In this document: in pieces, positions 42,864 through 50,717 of the stretch
Layout: each line of letters starts with the position of its first letter
How positions within the stretch are numbered: position 1 is the stretch's first letter
DNA from: Hymenobacter arizonensis
Lineage (GTDB): Bacteria > Bacteroidota > Bacteroidia > Cytophagales > Hymenobacteraceae
Direction of reading: 5' to 3'
DNA: 64,000 nt
Assembly: GCF_900115775.1 (NCBI RefSeq)
Contig: NZ_FOXS01000001.1
Coordinates: forward strand, 186,001 to 250,000
Translations under genes and position numbers: made by a program
Notes under the pieces: model-generated
Database searches by the model: none
Seen by the model: the letters and a program-made list of their open reading frames with translations, nothing else
What the model was told of the DNA's origin: nothing

Positions 42864-43349
42864 ATGGTAGTCCCACAAAAAGTCAAGAACTTTCTTGCAA
42901 GAGGTCCTGGTATTTCCTTAGGGTACAATGAAATTACCTTTTTTGCTCCTGAGTCTCTTGAGCAGTCACAAGTAGGTTATCGAGTGGATGCCGATGGAAA
43001 CTCCCTGATAACTGGTGAGGAAGGAGCATGGCAGGAAGAATGGCTTGTGATTGGAAACGATGGATTGGGCGACCCGATTATTGTCGATACCAGTAACGAC
43101 GATTTAATGGTGCTATCTGCGATGCACGGAGAGGGCAGTTGGGAGTCATATGCTATTGCGGATACGCTAGTTAATTTCCAAAAGATTATTCATCTTTTTC
43201 AAAAGGTTTCTGAAGGCAGAGCATACCCCGATGAGTTGAAAAATAATCCAATCAGTGAGTCTGAAATTGAAATAGTATTAAAAAGTATTGAAAAGCAAAA
43301 TCCCGGCTTTGACTTGACCTACTGGGAAATACTCTTTGAGAATGAATAA
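42864..43349 (+). CDS. SUKH (SMI1/KNR4)-like small protein
   Basis: A 161-residue cytoplasmic protein. EEWLVIGNDGLGDPIIVDTSN, an upstream PESLEQSQVGY, and a C-terminal segment with a helix (IADTLVNFQKIIHLFQKV) resemble the SUKH superfamily (SMI1/KNR4), which contains toxin-immunity proteins. The codons are clearly AT-richer than those of the surrounding pyrimidine genes. Its stop overlaps the dihydropyrimidinase start by 8 bases (ATGAATAA), so the two are coupled. No toxin gene is adjacent. The superfamily call is by eye. Confidence 0.6.
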   Translation: MVVPQKVKNFLARGPGISLGYNEITFFAPESLEQSQVGYRVDADGNSLITGEEGAWQEEWLVIGNDGLGDPIIVDTSNDDLMVLSAMHGEGSWESYAIADTLVNFQKIIHLFQKVSEGRAYPDELKNNPISESEIEIVLKSIEKQNPGFDLTYWEILFENE

Positions 43350-44730
43350 GAAATCTAATCTGGTTTTGCTTAAAAACGGCCGCGTAGTCACCGCCGATTC
43401 CGACGCAGTCTGCGACATCCTAATTGAAGGCGAAACCATCGCTTCCATCGGCCGCAACCTAGCAGCTGGAGGAGCGGAGGTAATCGACTGCACCGGAAAA
43501 ATCATCGTGCCCGGCGGCATCGACCCGCACGTGCATTTGGAAATGCCTTTTATGGGCACCTTCAGCAGCGATACCTACGAAACCGGGACCCGTGCTGCCC
43601 TGCACGGGGGTACTACCATGGTCATCGATTTTATCCTCCAAAAGCAAGGCAATTCCTTGCGTTCAGCCTTCGAGGAATGGAGTGGCCGCGCCACTGGCAA
43701 CGCCGTGGGCGACTACAGCTTCCACATGGCCGTGACAGATTTCAACCCCAGCACCAAGGAAGAAATCAAGGAGATGATAGCCGAAGGCATTACCTCCTTC
43801 AAAACATTCATGGCCTACAAAGGCGCGCTCATGATTGACGACGCCCAAATGGTGGGCCTGATGCAGGAAGTAAAAAAGCACGGCGGCCTCGTAACCGCGC
43901 ACGCCACCAACGGCGACATGATAGACACGCTCATTGCCCAGCACCGGGCTGCGGGCAAGCTCACGCCGCTCTACCACTACCTCTCGCAGCCCGAAGTGAC
44001 CGAATCCGAAGCCTCGGGCCGCTTCGCCGACATTGCCAACTACACGGGCGCCAACGCTTACATCGTGCACCTCACCTGCGAGGGCGCCCTCAACCAGGTA
44101 CGCCGCGCCACCCAGCGTAATCAGCGTGTGCTGGTTGAAACCTGCATTCAGTACCTGGTGCTGGATGCGTCGCTGTACGAAGATGAAGCTAATGGTGCCA
44201 AGGTGGTGATGTCGCCGCCCTTGCGCGAGAAAAAGGACCAGGCCACGCTCTGGGCCGGCATCAACCAAGGGCTGGTGAATGTGGTGGGCACCGACCATTG
44301 CCCCTTTATGTGGGAGCAGAAATCGATGGGCAAGGACGATTTTTCGAAGATTCCGAACGGGCACCCCGCCATTGAGCATCGCATGGAATTACTTTTTTCG
44401 GAAGGTGTTAATACTGGGAAGATTACCCTCAATAAGTTCGTCGAAGTTACCTCTACTAATGCCGCCAAAATCTTCGGCATGTTCCCCCGTAAAGGCACCA
44501 TCAGCATTGGCGCCGACGCAGATTTGGTGATATTTGACCCCGAAAAGAAGCACCGCATATCCGCCGATACCCACCACATGAACGTCGACTACTCGGCTTA
44601 CGAAGGGTGGGAGGTGACCGGCAAGATTGACACGGTGCTGCTCCGCGGCCAAGTGGCCGTCGATGCCGGCGAAACCAAAGTAGCAAAAGGCTACGGGCAA
44701 TTCATCAAGCGAGGAAAAACTAACTTTTAG
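43342..44730 (+). CDS. hydA: Dihydropyrimidinase (D-hydantoinase family)
   Basis: A 462-residue amidohydrolase that opens the ring of dihydrouracil or dihydrothymine. Binuclear metal site: DPHVHLEM (His63, His65), the carboxylated Lys in FMAYK (about residue 160), His187 (VTAHATNGD), His243 (YIVHLTCEG) and Asp318 (GTDHCPF). The ATG at 43342 lies inside the end of the SUKH-like gene; an earlier in-frame TTG at 43336 is less likely. It is the second enzyme of the reductive pyrimidine pathway encoded here. Confidence 0.94.
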   Translation: MNKKSNLVLLKNGRVVTADSDAVCDILIEGETIASIGRNLAAGGAEVIDCTGKIIVPGGIDPHVHLEMPFMGTFSSDTYETGTRAALHGGTTMVIDFILQKQGNSLRSAFEEWSGRATGNAVGDYSFHMAVTDFNPSTKEEIKEMIAEGITSFKTFMAYKGALMIDDAQMVGLMQEVKKHGGLVTAHATNGDMIDTLIAQHRAAGKLTPLYHYLSQPEVTESEASGRFADIANYTGANAYIVHLTCEGALNQVRRATQRNQRVLVETCIQYLVLDASLYEDEANGAKVVMSPPLREKKDQATLWAGINQGLVNVVGTDHCPFMWEQKSMGKDDFSKIPNGHPAIEHRMELLFSEGVNTGKITLNKFVEVTSTNAAKIFGMFPRKGTISIGADADLVIFDPEKKHRISADTHHMNVDYSAYEGWEVTGKIDTVLLRGQVAVDAGETKVAKGYGQFIKRGKTNF

Positions 44731-44734
44731 TCGT

Positions 44735-44896
44735 GTCATTGCGAGGAGGCACGACGAAGCAATCCGTCCTGGTCTCAGCGACCAGCCTACTAATGTAACA
44801 AGCCCTTTTCCTCGCTGAAAAAGTTGAATTCAGCACATCTTAAAGCTTAGCGCTGAGACCAGGACGGATTGCTTCGTCGTGCCTCCTCGCAGTGAC
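44735..44896. repeat. Long palindromic repeat with 46-base arms
   Basis: Arms 44735-44780 (starting GTCATTGCGAGGAGGCACGA) and 44851-44896 pair with one mismatch around a 70-base AT-richer centre. It fills the gap between dihydropyrimidinase and beta-ureidopropionase genes. It starts with GTCAT but is otherwise unlike the other GTCAT-type repeats. Confidence 0.92.
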
Positions 44897-44920
44897 AAAC
44901 TCTAACTCCACCCCAAGCGC

Positions 44921-45787
44921 ATGTCCAGAATTATCAAATCCGGCCTCATCCAAATGAGCTTGCCGATGACCGAAGGCGAAGGCTCCATTGCCGAAATCAA
45001 GGAAGCCATGGTGCAGAAGCACATTCCGCTGATTGAAGAAGCCGGCCGCCAGGGCGTGCAGATTCTGTGCTTGCAGGAAATCTTTAACACACCGTATTTC
45101 TGTCCCGGCCAGGACAAAGACTGGTACGCCTCGGCTGAATCGGTGCCCGGCCCGACCACTGAGCGCATGGCGGAGTATGCCAAGAAATACAACATGGTAA
45201 TGATAGTGCCCGTGTACGAGCGCGAAGCCGCCGGCTTCCTTTACAACACAGCCGCCGTGATTGACGCCGACGGAACCTACCTGGGCAAGTACCGCAAAAA
45301 CCATATTCCCCACACGTCCGGCTTCTGGGAGAAGTTCTTCTTCAAGCCCGGCAACCTGGGCTACCCCGTGTTCCAGACCAAGTACGCCAAAGTAGGCGTA
45401 TACATCTGCTACGACCGCCACTTCCCCGACGGCGCGCGCATCCTGGGCCTCAATGGCGCAGAAATCGTGTACAATCCTTCGGCTACCGTGGCCGGCCTCT
45501 CGCAGTACCTCTGGAAGCTGGAGCAGCCCGCGCACGCGGCAGCCAACGGCTATTTCATGGGCTGCATCAACCGCGTGGGTACCGAGAAACCCTGGAACCT
45601 GGGCAAATTCTATGGCACGTCGTACTTCGTGGACCCGCGTGGTCAAATCTTCGCCCAAGCCAGCGAAGACAACGATGAGCTGCTGGTTTCGGAGTTCGAC
45701 CTCGATATGATTGACGAGGTGCGTTCGACTTGGCAGTTTTTCCGTGACCGCCGTCCGGAGACCTACGAGAAGCTGGTTGAGCTGTAG
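44921..45787 (+). CDS. Nitrilase-family amidohydrolase, likely beta-ureidopropionase
   Basis: A 288-residue enzyme with the nitrilase Glu-Lys-Cys triad: Glu53 (CLQEIFNTPYF), Lys126 (GKYRKNHIP) and Cys163 (VYICYDRHFP). The CYDRHFPDGARILGLNGAE segment is typical of the N-carbamoyl-beta-alanine and N-carbamylputrescine amidohydrolase group. Next to dihydropyrimidinase, hydrolysis of N-carbamoyl-beta-alanine to beta-alanine, CO2 and ammonia is the likely role. Confidence 0.92.
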   Translation: MSRIIKSGLIQMSLPMTEGEGSIAEIKEAMVQKHIPLIEEAGRQGVQILCLQEIFNTPYFCPGQDKDWYASAESVPGPTTERMAEYAKKYNMVMIVPVYEREAAGFLYNTAAVIDADGTYLGKYRKNHIPHTSGFWEKFFFKPGNLGYPVFQTKYAKVGVYICYDRHFPDGARILGLNGAEIVYNPSATVAGLSQYLWKLEQPAHAAANGYFMGCINRVGTEKPWNLGKFYGTSYFVDPRGQIFAQASEDNDELLVSEFDLDMIDEVRSTWQFFRDRRPETYEKLVEL

Positions 45788-45821
45788 GCTAGCATTGTTT
45801 GCTTAGCCCAACCAAGACCGC

Positions 45822-45919
45822 CGTCATGCAGAGCGCAGCGAAGCATCTCGCATGCGCAAGTAATCAAAATAAGGGAGCTACTGTCTCACGCGAGATGATT
45901 CGCTGCGCTCTGCATGACG
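45822..45919. repeat. GTCAT-type palindromic repeat, copy 5
   Basis: 29-base arms 45822-45850 and 45891-45919 pair with one mismatch. The arms are nearly identical to copy 2 (GCAGAGCGCAGCGAAGCATC). The central part shares TAATCAA with copy 1. It lies between the beta-ureidopropionase and preT genes. Confidence 0.92.
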
Positions 45920-45946
45920 TTCTAATTGCTTTAATCATCCGACCAC

Positions 45947-47272
45947 ATGGCCGAATTTTCCACACCTACATCTGAGCAGGAATTCCAGCTAAATTTCGCG
46001 CAGCTCAAGCCGCACATGAACCGGACGGAGGCGCTGTATGAAAGCTCGCGCTGCCTGTTTTGCTTTGATGCACCTTGTATTAAGGCGTGCCCGTCGGGTA
46101 TTGATATTCCGCAGTTTATTCGGCAGATTAATTCGGGTAACGAAACGGGAGCGGCGCGTACTATTTACGAGGCCAATTATTTCGGTAATGCCTGTGGTAA
46201 GGTGTGCCCCACGGAAGTGCTGTGCGAGGGTGCCTGCGTGTACAATTTGCAGGATGTGAAGCCGATAGAAATTGGCCGGCTGCAGAGCTATGCCACAACC
46301 AAAGTTATTGAAAGCGGTAAAAAGCTGTTTGGTCCGAGAGCGGACAATGGCAAAAGCGTGGCGGTGATTGGAGCAGGTCCGGCTGGTATTTCGGCCGCCT
46401 GCGAACTGCGGGCTCTGGGCTATGCAGTGGATGTGTTCGAGGCCAAATCACAACCCTCTGGGTTGACCGTTTACGGTGTTGCGCCTTATAAAATTACGAA
46501 TGAAGAAGCGCTGGCCGAAATGGCTTATTTGCAGGCGCAATTCGGTTACAATACGCATTTTAATTCTCCAATTAATTCGCGCGGAAAATTAGCGGAATTA
46601 GAAAATAAATACGACGCTATTTTTCTCGGAATTGGCTTGGGTCGCACCAATGAATTGGGCTTGCCAGGCGAAGACAAGATTAATTGTACCGGCGCTGTAG
46701 AATTCATTGCCGAGCTGCGTCAGCATCACCACGAAGTGGCGGTGGGCCGCAAGGTGATTGTGCTGGGTGGCGGCAATACCGCCATGGATGCTGCGTCGGA
46801 ATCGGCTCGGTTGGGTGCCGAACAAGTTGTGCTGGCTTACCGCCGGGGCAAGGACGAAATGGGCGCTTACGAATTCGAATACGACCTGGCCAAGGGAGTA
46901 GGAGTGAAGGGCTTGTTCAATGTGGCGCCGGTGGAAATCGTGGGCAATGGCTACGTCGCTGGCGTGCGCTTCGTGCGCACGGAAACCACCGATGGCAAAG
47001 TGCAGGAAATAGCCGGCTCGGAGTTCGTTGAGCCCTGCGATATGGTCATTAAGGCCACTGGTCAGGCAAAACAAACGGAATTCCTGAGCTTAATTTCTGG
47101 GTTGAAATTGGATGGTAAAGGCCGCATTGTGGCCGATGCCCACACCGGGCAAACTTCTAACCCCAAGTACTTCGCTTCGGGCGACGCCTGGAACGGGGGC
47201 GCTGAGGTGGTTAATGCCGCCGCCGAAGCTAAGCTTACGGCGCGGGGTATTCATGCTTACCTGAGCAAGTAA
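45947..47272 (+). CDS. preT: Dihydropyrimidine dehydrogenase, NAD(P)H-binding subunit
   Basis: A 441-residue protein. An N-terminal iron-sulfur domain (CLFCFDAPCIKACPSGIDI; CGKVCPTEVLCEGACVYN) is followed by an FAD site VIGAGPAGISAA and an NAD(P) site VLGGGNTAMDAA. This is the GltD-like half of dihydropyrimidine dehydrogenase and pairs with PreA, encoded next. It reduces uracil and thymine, the first step of the pathway. Codon use in the middle part (about 46490-46640) is much AT-richer than in neighbours. Confidence 0.93.
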   Translation: MAEFSTPTSEQEFQLNFAQLKPHMNRTEALYESSRCLFCFDAPCIKACPSGIDIPQFIRQINSGNETGAARTIYEANYFGNACGKVCPTEVLCEGACVYNLQDVKPIEIGRLQSYATTKVIESGKKLFGPRADNGKSVAVIGAGPAGISAACELRALGYAVDVFEAKSQPSGLTVYGVAPYKITNEEALAEMAYLQAQFGYNTHFNSPINSRGKLAELENKYDAIFLGIGLGRTNELGLPGEDKINCTGAVEFIAELRQHHHEVAVGRKVIVLGGGNTAMDAASESARLGAEQVVLAYRRGKDEMGAYEFEYDLAKGVGVKGLFNVAPVEIVGNGYVAGVRFVRTETTDGKVQEIAGSEFVEPCDMVIKATGQAKQTEFLSLISGLKLDGKGRIVADAHTGQTSNPKYFASGDAWNGGAEVVNAAAEAKLTARGIHAYLSK

Positions 47273-47285
47273 TCTATTTTTTTCG

Positions 47286-47399
47286 CTGTCATCCTGAGCT
47301 TGCGAAGGACCTAAGGACAGTCGAACAATGTGCAATCAATCAATCGTCCGGGAAATGCGGCGACCGTAATAAGGTCCTTCGCTGTGCTCAGGATGACAG
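47286..47399. repeat. Palindromic repeat with GTCATCCTGAGC ends
   Basis: Arms CTGTCATCCTGAGC...GAAGGACCT (47286-47312) and AGGTCCTTCGC...GGATGACAG (47372-47399) pair with a small bulge. This is a distinct GTCATCCTGAGC family. It fills most of the preT-preA gap. Confidence 0.85.
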
Positions 47400-47412
47400 A
47401 ACCGAAAAAACA

Positions 47413-48801
47413 ATGCCTGACCTCTCCATCAATTTCGCCGGCATCAAATCGCCGAATCCGTTTTGGCTGGCTTCGGCGCCGCCTACTAACTCGGGGTACC
47501 AGGTTATGAAGGCGTTTGACGCCGGCTGGGGTGGCGCGGTGTGGAAGACGCTAGGCGTGCCCGTTGTGAATGTGTCGAGCCGGTACGGTGGGGTGAATTA
47601 TCGCGACAAGCGGTTGGTCGGCTTCAATAACATTGAGCTGATATCTGACCGCCCGCTGGCCGACAACCTGCGCGAGATTGAGGAAGTGAAGAAGCGCTTT
47701 CCCAACCACGCCGTTATTGCCTCGCTCATGGTGCAGAGCCGGCAAGAGTGGCACGACATCGTGCGCCAGAGCCAGGACGCCGGCGCCGATGGCTTCGAGC
47801 TGAATTTTGGCTGCCCGCATGGCATGTGCGAGCGCGGCATGGGCTCGGCGGTAGGGCAGGAGCCCAAGATTCTGCAGATGATAGTGGAGTGGGTGATGGA
47901 GGTGGCCCAGAAGCCCGTCATCGTGAAGCTGACGCCGAATATTTCCGATATCACGGAGCCCGCCATGGCTGCCCGTCGCGGTGGGGCCGATGCTATTTCG
48001 CTCATCAACACCATTCAGAGCATTGTGGGGGTCGACATCGACCAGTTCGCGCCTTACCCCATTGTGGATGGCAAGGGCACCAACGGCGGCTACTGCGGCC
48101 CGGCCGTGAAGCCCATTGCCCTGAACATGGTAAAGAACTGCGCCCAGCACCCCGACGTGCGCCTGCCCATCTCGGGCATCGGCGGCATTGAGAACTGGCG
48201 CGATGCTGTCGAGCATATTCTGCTGGGGGCCAGCAGCGTGCAGGTGTGCACGGCAGCCATGCACTTCGGATTCGGCATCATCCGCGAAATGACGTCCGGA
48301 TTGGAGCAGTACATGGTGGATAAGGGCTTCAACACGATTTATGACTTCGTGGGCAAGGCCTTGCCCAACGTGCTGCCCTGGGAGCAACTTAACATGAAGT
48401 ATAAGGTGACGGCCAACATCCACGAGGAGAAGTGCATCGGCTGCCAGCTCTGCTACACCGCTTGCGAAGACGGCGCCCACCAGGCCATTCGGCTCAATGC
48501 CGGCACGCGGGTGCCCGAAATCATTGAGGAGAATTGTGTGGGCTGCAACCTCTGTTCACTGGTGTGCCCCGTGGAAGACTGCATTACTATGGACCGCACC
48601 GACGACGGTACCCAGCACCTCACTTGGCGGGAGCGCACCGAAGCCGGCGACGTACCAGTGGAATTCAACGACGAAAAAGCCGGGGGGCGCCACCACTGGG
48701 TGCCCGAGCCCACGGCGGCCCTGGGCAAGGAGCGCCACAAGACCTTGCCCGGCAAAGCCCGGGTGCTGAACGGCGAAACCGAGGTGCCGGCGGGTGTGTA
48801 G
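47413..48801 (+). CDS. preA: Dihydropyrimidine dehydrogenase, catalytic subunit
   Basis: A 462-residue protein. Residues about 1-320 are a dihydroorotate-dehydrogenase-like FMN barrel (NPFWLASAPPTNSGYQV; ELNFGCPHGMCERGMGSAVG, with the catalytic Cys; SGIGGIENWRD). Two 4Fe-4S clusters follow (EKCIGCQLCYTACEDGAH and ENCVGCNLCSLVCPVEDC). This is PreA, the uracil/thymine-reducing subunit. The last 60 residues are Gly/Pro/Lys-rich. It is the last gene of the pyrimidine block. Confidence 0.94.
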   Translation: MPDLSINFAGIKSPNPFWLASAPPTNSGYQVMKAFDAGWGGAVWKTLGVPVVNVSSRYGGVNYRDKRLVGFNNIELISDRPLADNLREIEEVKKRFPNHAVIASLMVQSRQEWHDIVRQSQDAGADGFELNFGCPHGMCERGMGSAVGQEPKILQMIVEWVMEVAQKPVIVKLTPNISDITEPAMAARRGGADAISLINTIQSIVGVDIDQFAPYPIVDGKGTNGGYCGPAVKPIALNMVKNCAQHPDVRLPISGIGGIENWRDAVEHILLGASSVQVCTAAMHFGFGIIREMTSGLEQYMVDKGFNTIYDFVGKALPNVLPWEQLNMKYKVTANIHEEKCIGCQLCYTACEDGAHQAIRLNAGTRVPEIIEENCVGCNLCSLVCPVEDCITMDRTDDGTQHLTWRERTEAGDVPVEFNDEKAGGRHHWVPEPTAALGKERHKTLPGKARVLNGETEVPAGV

Positions 48802-48964
48802 TGCCCGGCTTCATGGCCGATGACCAGTGGATAACCTACTCTTTGCCACGTCGTAAAACAGAAGTGCCAGCAGGCTATATGCCTGGTTTGGTAATGATTT
48901 AGGTCTACGATTTGTTGTAAGAGCAATGTCCACTAGTTAATGCTACGCTCCGGCGTATTCGGTT

Positions 48965-49282
48965 ATGAAAACGAAATCCTGGTTGTTCACTTTGGGCTTT
49001 TGCGCCCTTTTACTTAGCGGCTGCGCTGGCGGCGGAGTAGGTGTTGGCGTCGGCACGGGGTATGGTTACTACCCGCCGGTCCATCCTTATTATTCGCCAT
49101 ATTATGGTGGGGTCCGACCTTATTATTACCGGCCTCGCCCAGCGGTGATAGTGCCGCGTGGCTACTATCGCCAGCCCTATCGTTCGCAGCGGGTGTACCG
49201 CAACGACGGCGGCAATATCTCCCGGCCCCAGTACAACGGTGGCTCGCGAGGACAGCTTCCCAGCCGTCGCCGGGTAAATTAA
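48965..49282 (+). CDS. Small Tyr/Pro/Arg-rich lipoprotein
   Basis: A 105-residue protein with a lipobox (LLLSGC, Cys20). A Gly/Val stretch is followed by a Tyr-Pro-rich section (YYPPVHPYYSPYYGG) and an Arg-rich tail (PSRRRVN). The low-complexity, aromatic-rich sequence suggests a surface-exposed unstructured protein. No domain is recognised. It is monocistronic with a hairpin after it. Confidence 0.65.
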   Translation: MKTKSWLFTLGFCALLLSGCAGGGVGVGVGTGYGYYPPVHPYYSPYYGGVRPYYYRPRPAVIVPRGYYRQPYRSQRVYRNDGGNISRPQYNGGSRGQLPSRRRVN

Positions 49283-49643
49283 ATCATTTTAATATTGGCC
49301 ATAATAGAATGGCAATTAATAATCGGGTTGCTCACTTTCAAGTGGGCAGCCCGGTTTGCGTTTATAGTAATTGCATGAATTTATAGAAGCTAACAGTAGT
49401 CAATCAGTATTGTCTGATAGTCAGAATTTTGATTTTATATGAAATAGCTTATAAAGGCCTGGAAAAGCCAGGAGATAACGGGGGATTTATGAGCCTTTAT
49501 TATAAGTACTCATTAATTTATATTGTACTATGCAATCTTCTAAGGCTTACGGCTAATTGCTAATTAGTAGGATATTTTATCGAACCTTTTCCTATTGAGG
49601 TGGTAATTAATTGATAAGGTAGAGCTTTTTCGTTTTCTGAATT
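49283..49643. other. AT-rich intergenic region upstream of the rhodopsin gene
   Basis: A 361-base region clearly AT-richer than the rest of the window. It starts with the terminator-like hairpin at 49324-49353, then holds a short GGCCTGGAAAAGCCAGG hairpin near 49457. It presumably includes the rhodopsin promoter, but I see no exact TTTG/TAnnTTTG pair. Confidence 0.5.
49324..49353 (+). terminator. Terminator-like hairpin after the small lipoprotein gene
   Basis: CGGGTTGCTCACTT (49324-49337) pairs with AAGTGGGCAGCCCG (49340-49353) with one mismatch and a 2-base loop. It is followed by a moderately T-rich tract (GTTTGCGTTTATAG). Confidence 0.65.
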
Positions 49644-50561
49644 GTGAAAGAAAATGAAATGCGAAACGCCATTAATTCCTTCCAACCCTTTAATAACACG
49701 TTGCTTATGGAGAACATGGAGAACCATTTTATTTATACTTCGGCTCAGTTCGACCTTATCACGCACGTGCTCACATTGGGCGTAGGAGCGCAGCTTGGCG
49801 GCTTACTTTACTTCTTGTTAACCCGCAAAAATTCGGCGCCGCGCTACCAGCTTTCTTCAGTTTTGTCGATTGTGGTAATGATATCCGCGGCGCTGATTCT
49901 GCTGAATCAGCAAATTAACTGGACCAGTTCTTTTAAGTGGGATGGCAACATGTGGCAGCGCGGCGACAGCACATTTTCCAATGGCTACCGCTACGTAAAC
50001 TGGTCCATCGATGTGCCAGTGCTACTCACGCAGCTACTGGTGGTGCTGGGCATTACCGGGGCTAAGTTTAAACGAATTTGGTTGGGGTTCACCCTGGGCG
50101 GGCTGGCCATGATTTATACCGGCTACATTGGGCAGTACTACGAAACCACCAGCATTTCCAAGCTGCTCATTTGGGGCGGCATCAGCTCGGTGTTCATGGT
50201 GTATATCTGCTACTTGGTGGGCAACACCATCTTCCGGTCGGCGCACACCTTGCCCGGCACCACGGGTAGCCTGATGCGCAAGATTTTCTGGCTGCTGATT
50301 TTCTCCTGGACCCTGTATCCCATTGCGTACCTAGTGCCTTGGTTCATGCCCACCGAATGGGGCATGGTGCTGCGCCAAACCTTGTACACGGTGGCCGATA
50401 TTACCTCTAAGGTTATTTACGGCATCATGCTGAGCCGCGTGGCCGATGAGCGTAGTGCCCACGAAGGCTATTTGCCCGCGCTTCAGTCCTTGGGTTGGGA
50501 TGATGAGTCGCGCCAGATTCAGGAGAAGCAGGCGCAACATCCCGAGTTTCAAAAGATATAA
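49644..50561 (+). CDS. Microbial rhodopsin with NDQ motif, probable light-driven sodium pump
   Basis: A seven-helix protein of 305 residues if started at GTG 49644; ATGs at 49659 or 49707 are alternatives. Helix C reads RYVNWSIDVPVLLTQ. Numbered from 49644, Arg116, Asn119, Asp123 and Gln130 are the Asn-Asp-Gln (NDQ) motif that marks sodium-pumping rhodopsins such as KR2. The retinal-binding Lys256 is in helix G (YTVADITSKVIYG), with Asp252 before it. Further KR2-like segments are NWTSSF, GYIGQYYE and SWTLYPIAYLVP. Retinal-synthesis genes are not in the window. Confidence 0.93.
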   Translation: MKENEMRNAINSFQPFNNTLLMENMENHFIYTSAQFDLITHVLTLGVGAQLGGLLYFLLTRKNSAPRYQLSSVLSIVVMISAALILLNQQINWTSSFKWDGNMWQRGDSTFSNGYRYVNWSIDVPVLLTQLLVVLGITGAKFKRIWLGFTLGGLAMIYTGYIGQYYETTSISKLLIWGGISSVFMVYICYLVGNTIFRSAHTLPGTTGSLMRKIFWLLIFSWTLYPIAYLVPWFMPTEWGMVLRQTLYTVADITSKVIYGIMLSRVADERSAHEGYLPALQSLGWDDESRQIQEKQAQHPEFQKI

Positions 50562-50623
50562 TTGTTTCTTGCGGAATGGTGTGGCCGTGCGCGGCTAGCT
50601 CAAACCCTTGAAAATAGATTGTG

Positions 50624-50696
50624 AAGTAGCGCACTTGCTGAATTAGGTGGTCGAAAGAATTATCTCTTTCCATCTGTTTCAGCAGGTGCGCTACTT
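50624..50696. repeat. Palindromic repeat after the rhodopsin gene
   Basis: 19-base arms AAGTAGCGCACTTGCTGAA (50624-50642) and 50678-50696 pair with one mismatch around a 35-base centre. It lies between the rhodopsin stop and the NmrA-like gene. Confidence 0.8.
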
Positions 50697-50717
50697 TAAC
50701 GTCCTAAAACTTCGATT

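Noticed and set aside
44735..44896. tRNA or riboswitch in the long palindrome
   Set aside because: The arms are simple complements, with no cloverleaf, T-loop or CCA-like features and no conserved riboswitch core.
49644..50561. Rhodopsin as an ordinary proton pump
   Set aside because: The acceptor Asp is Asn and the third position is Gln; proton pumps keep Asp at the first and Asp/Glu at the third.
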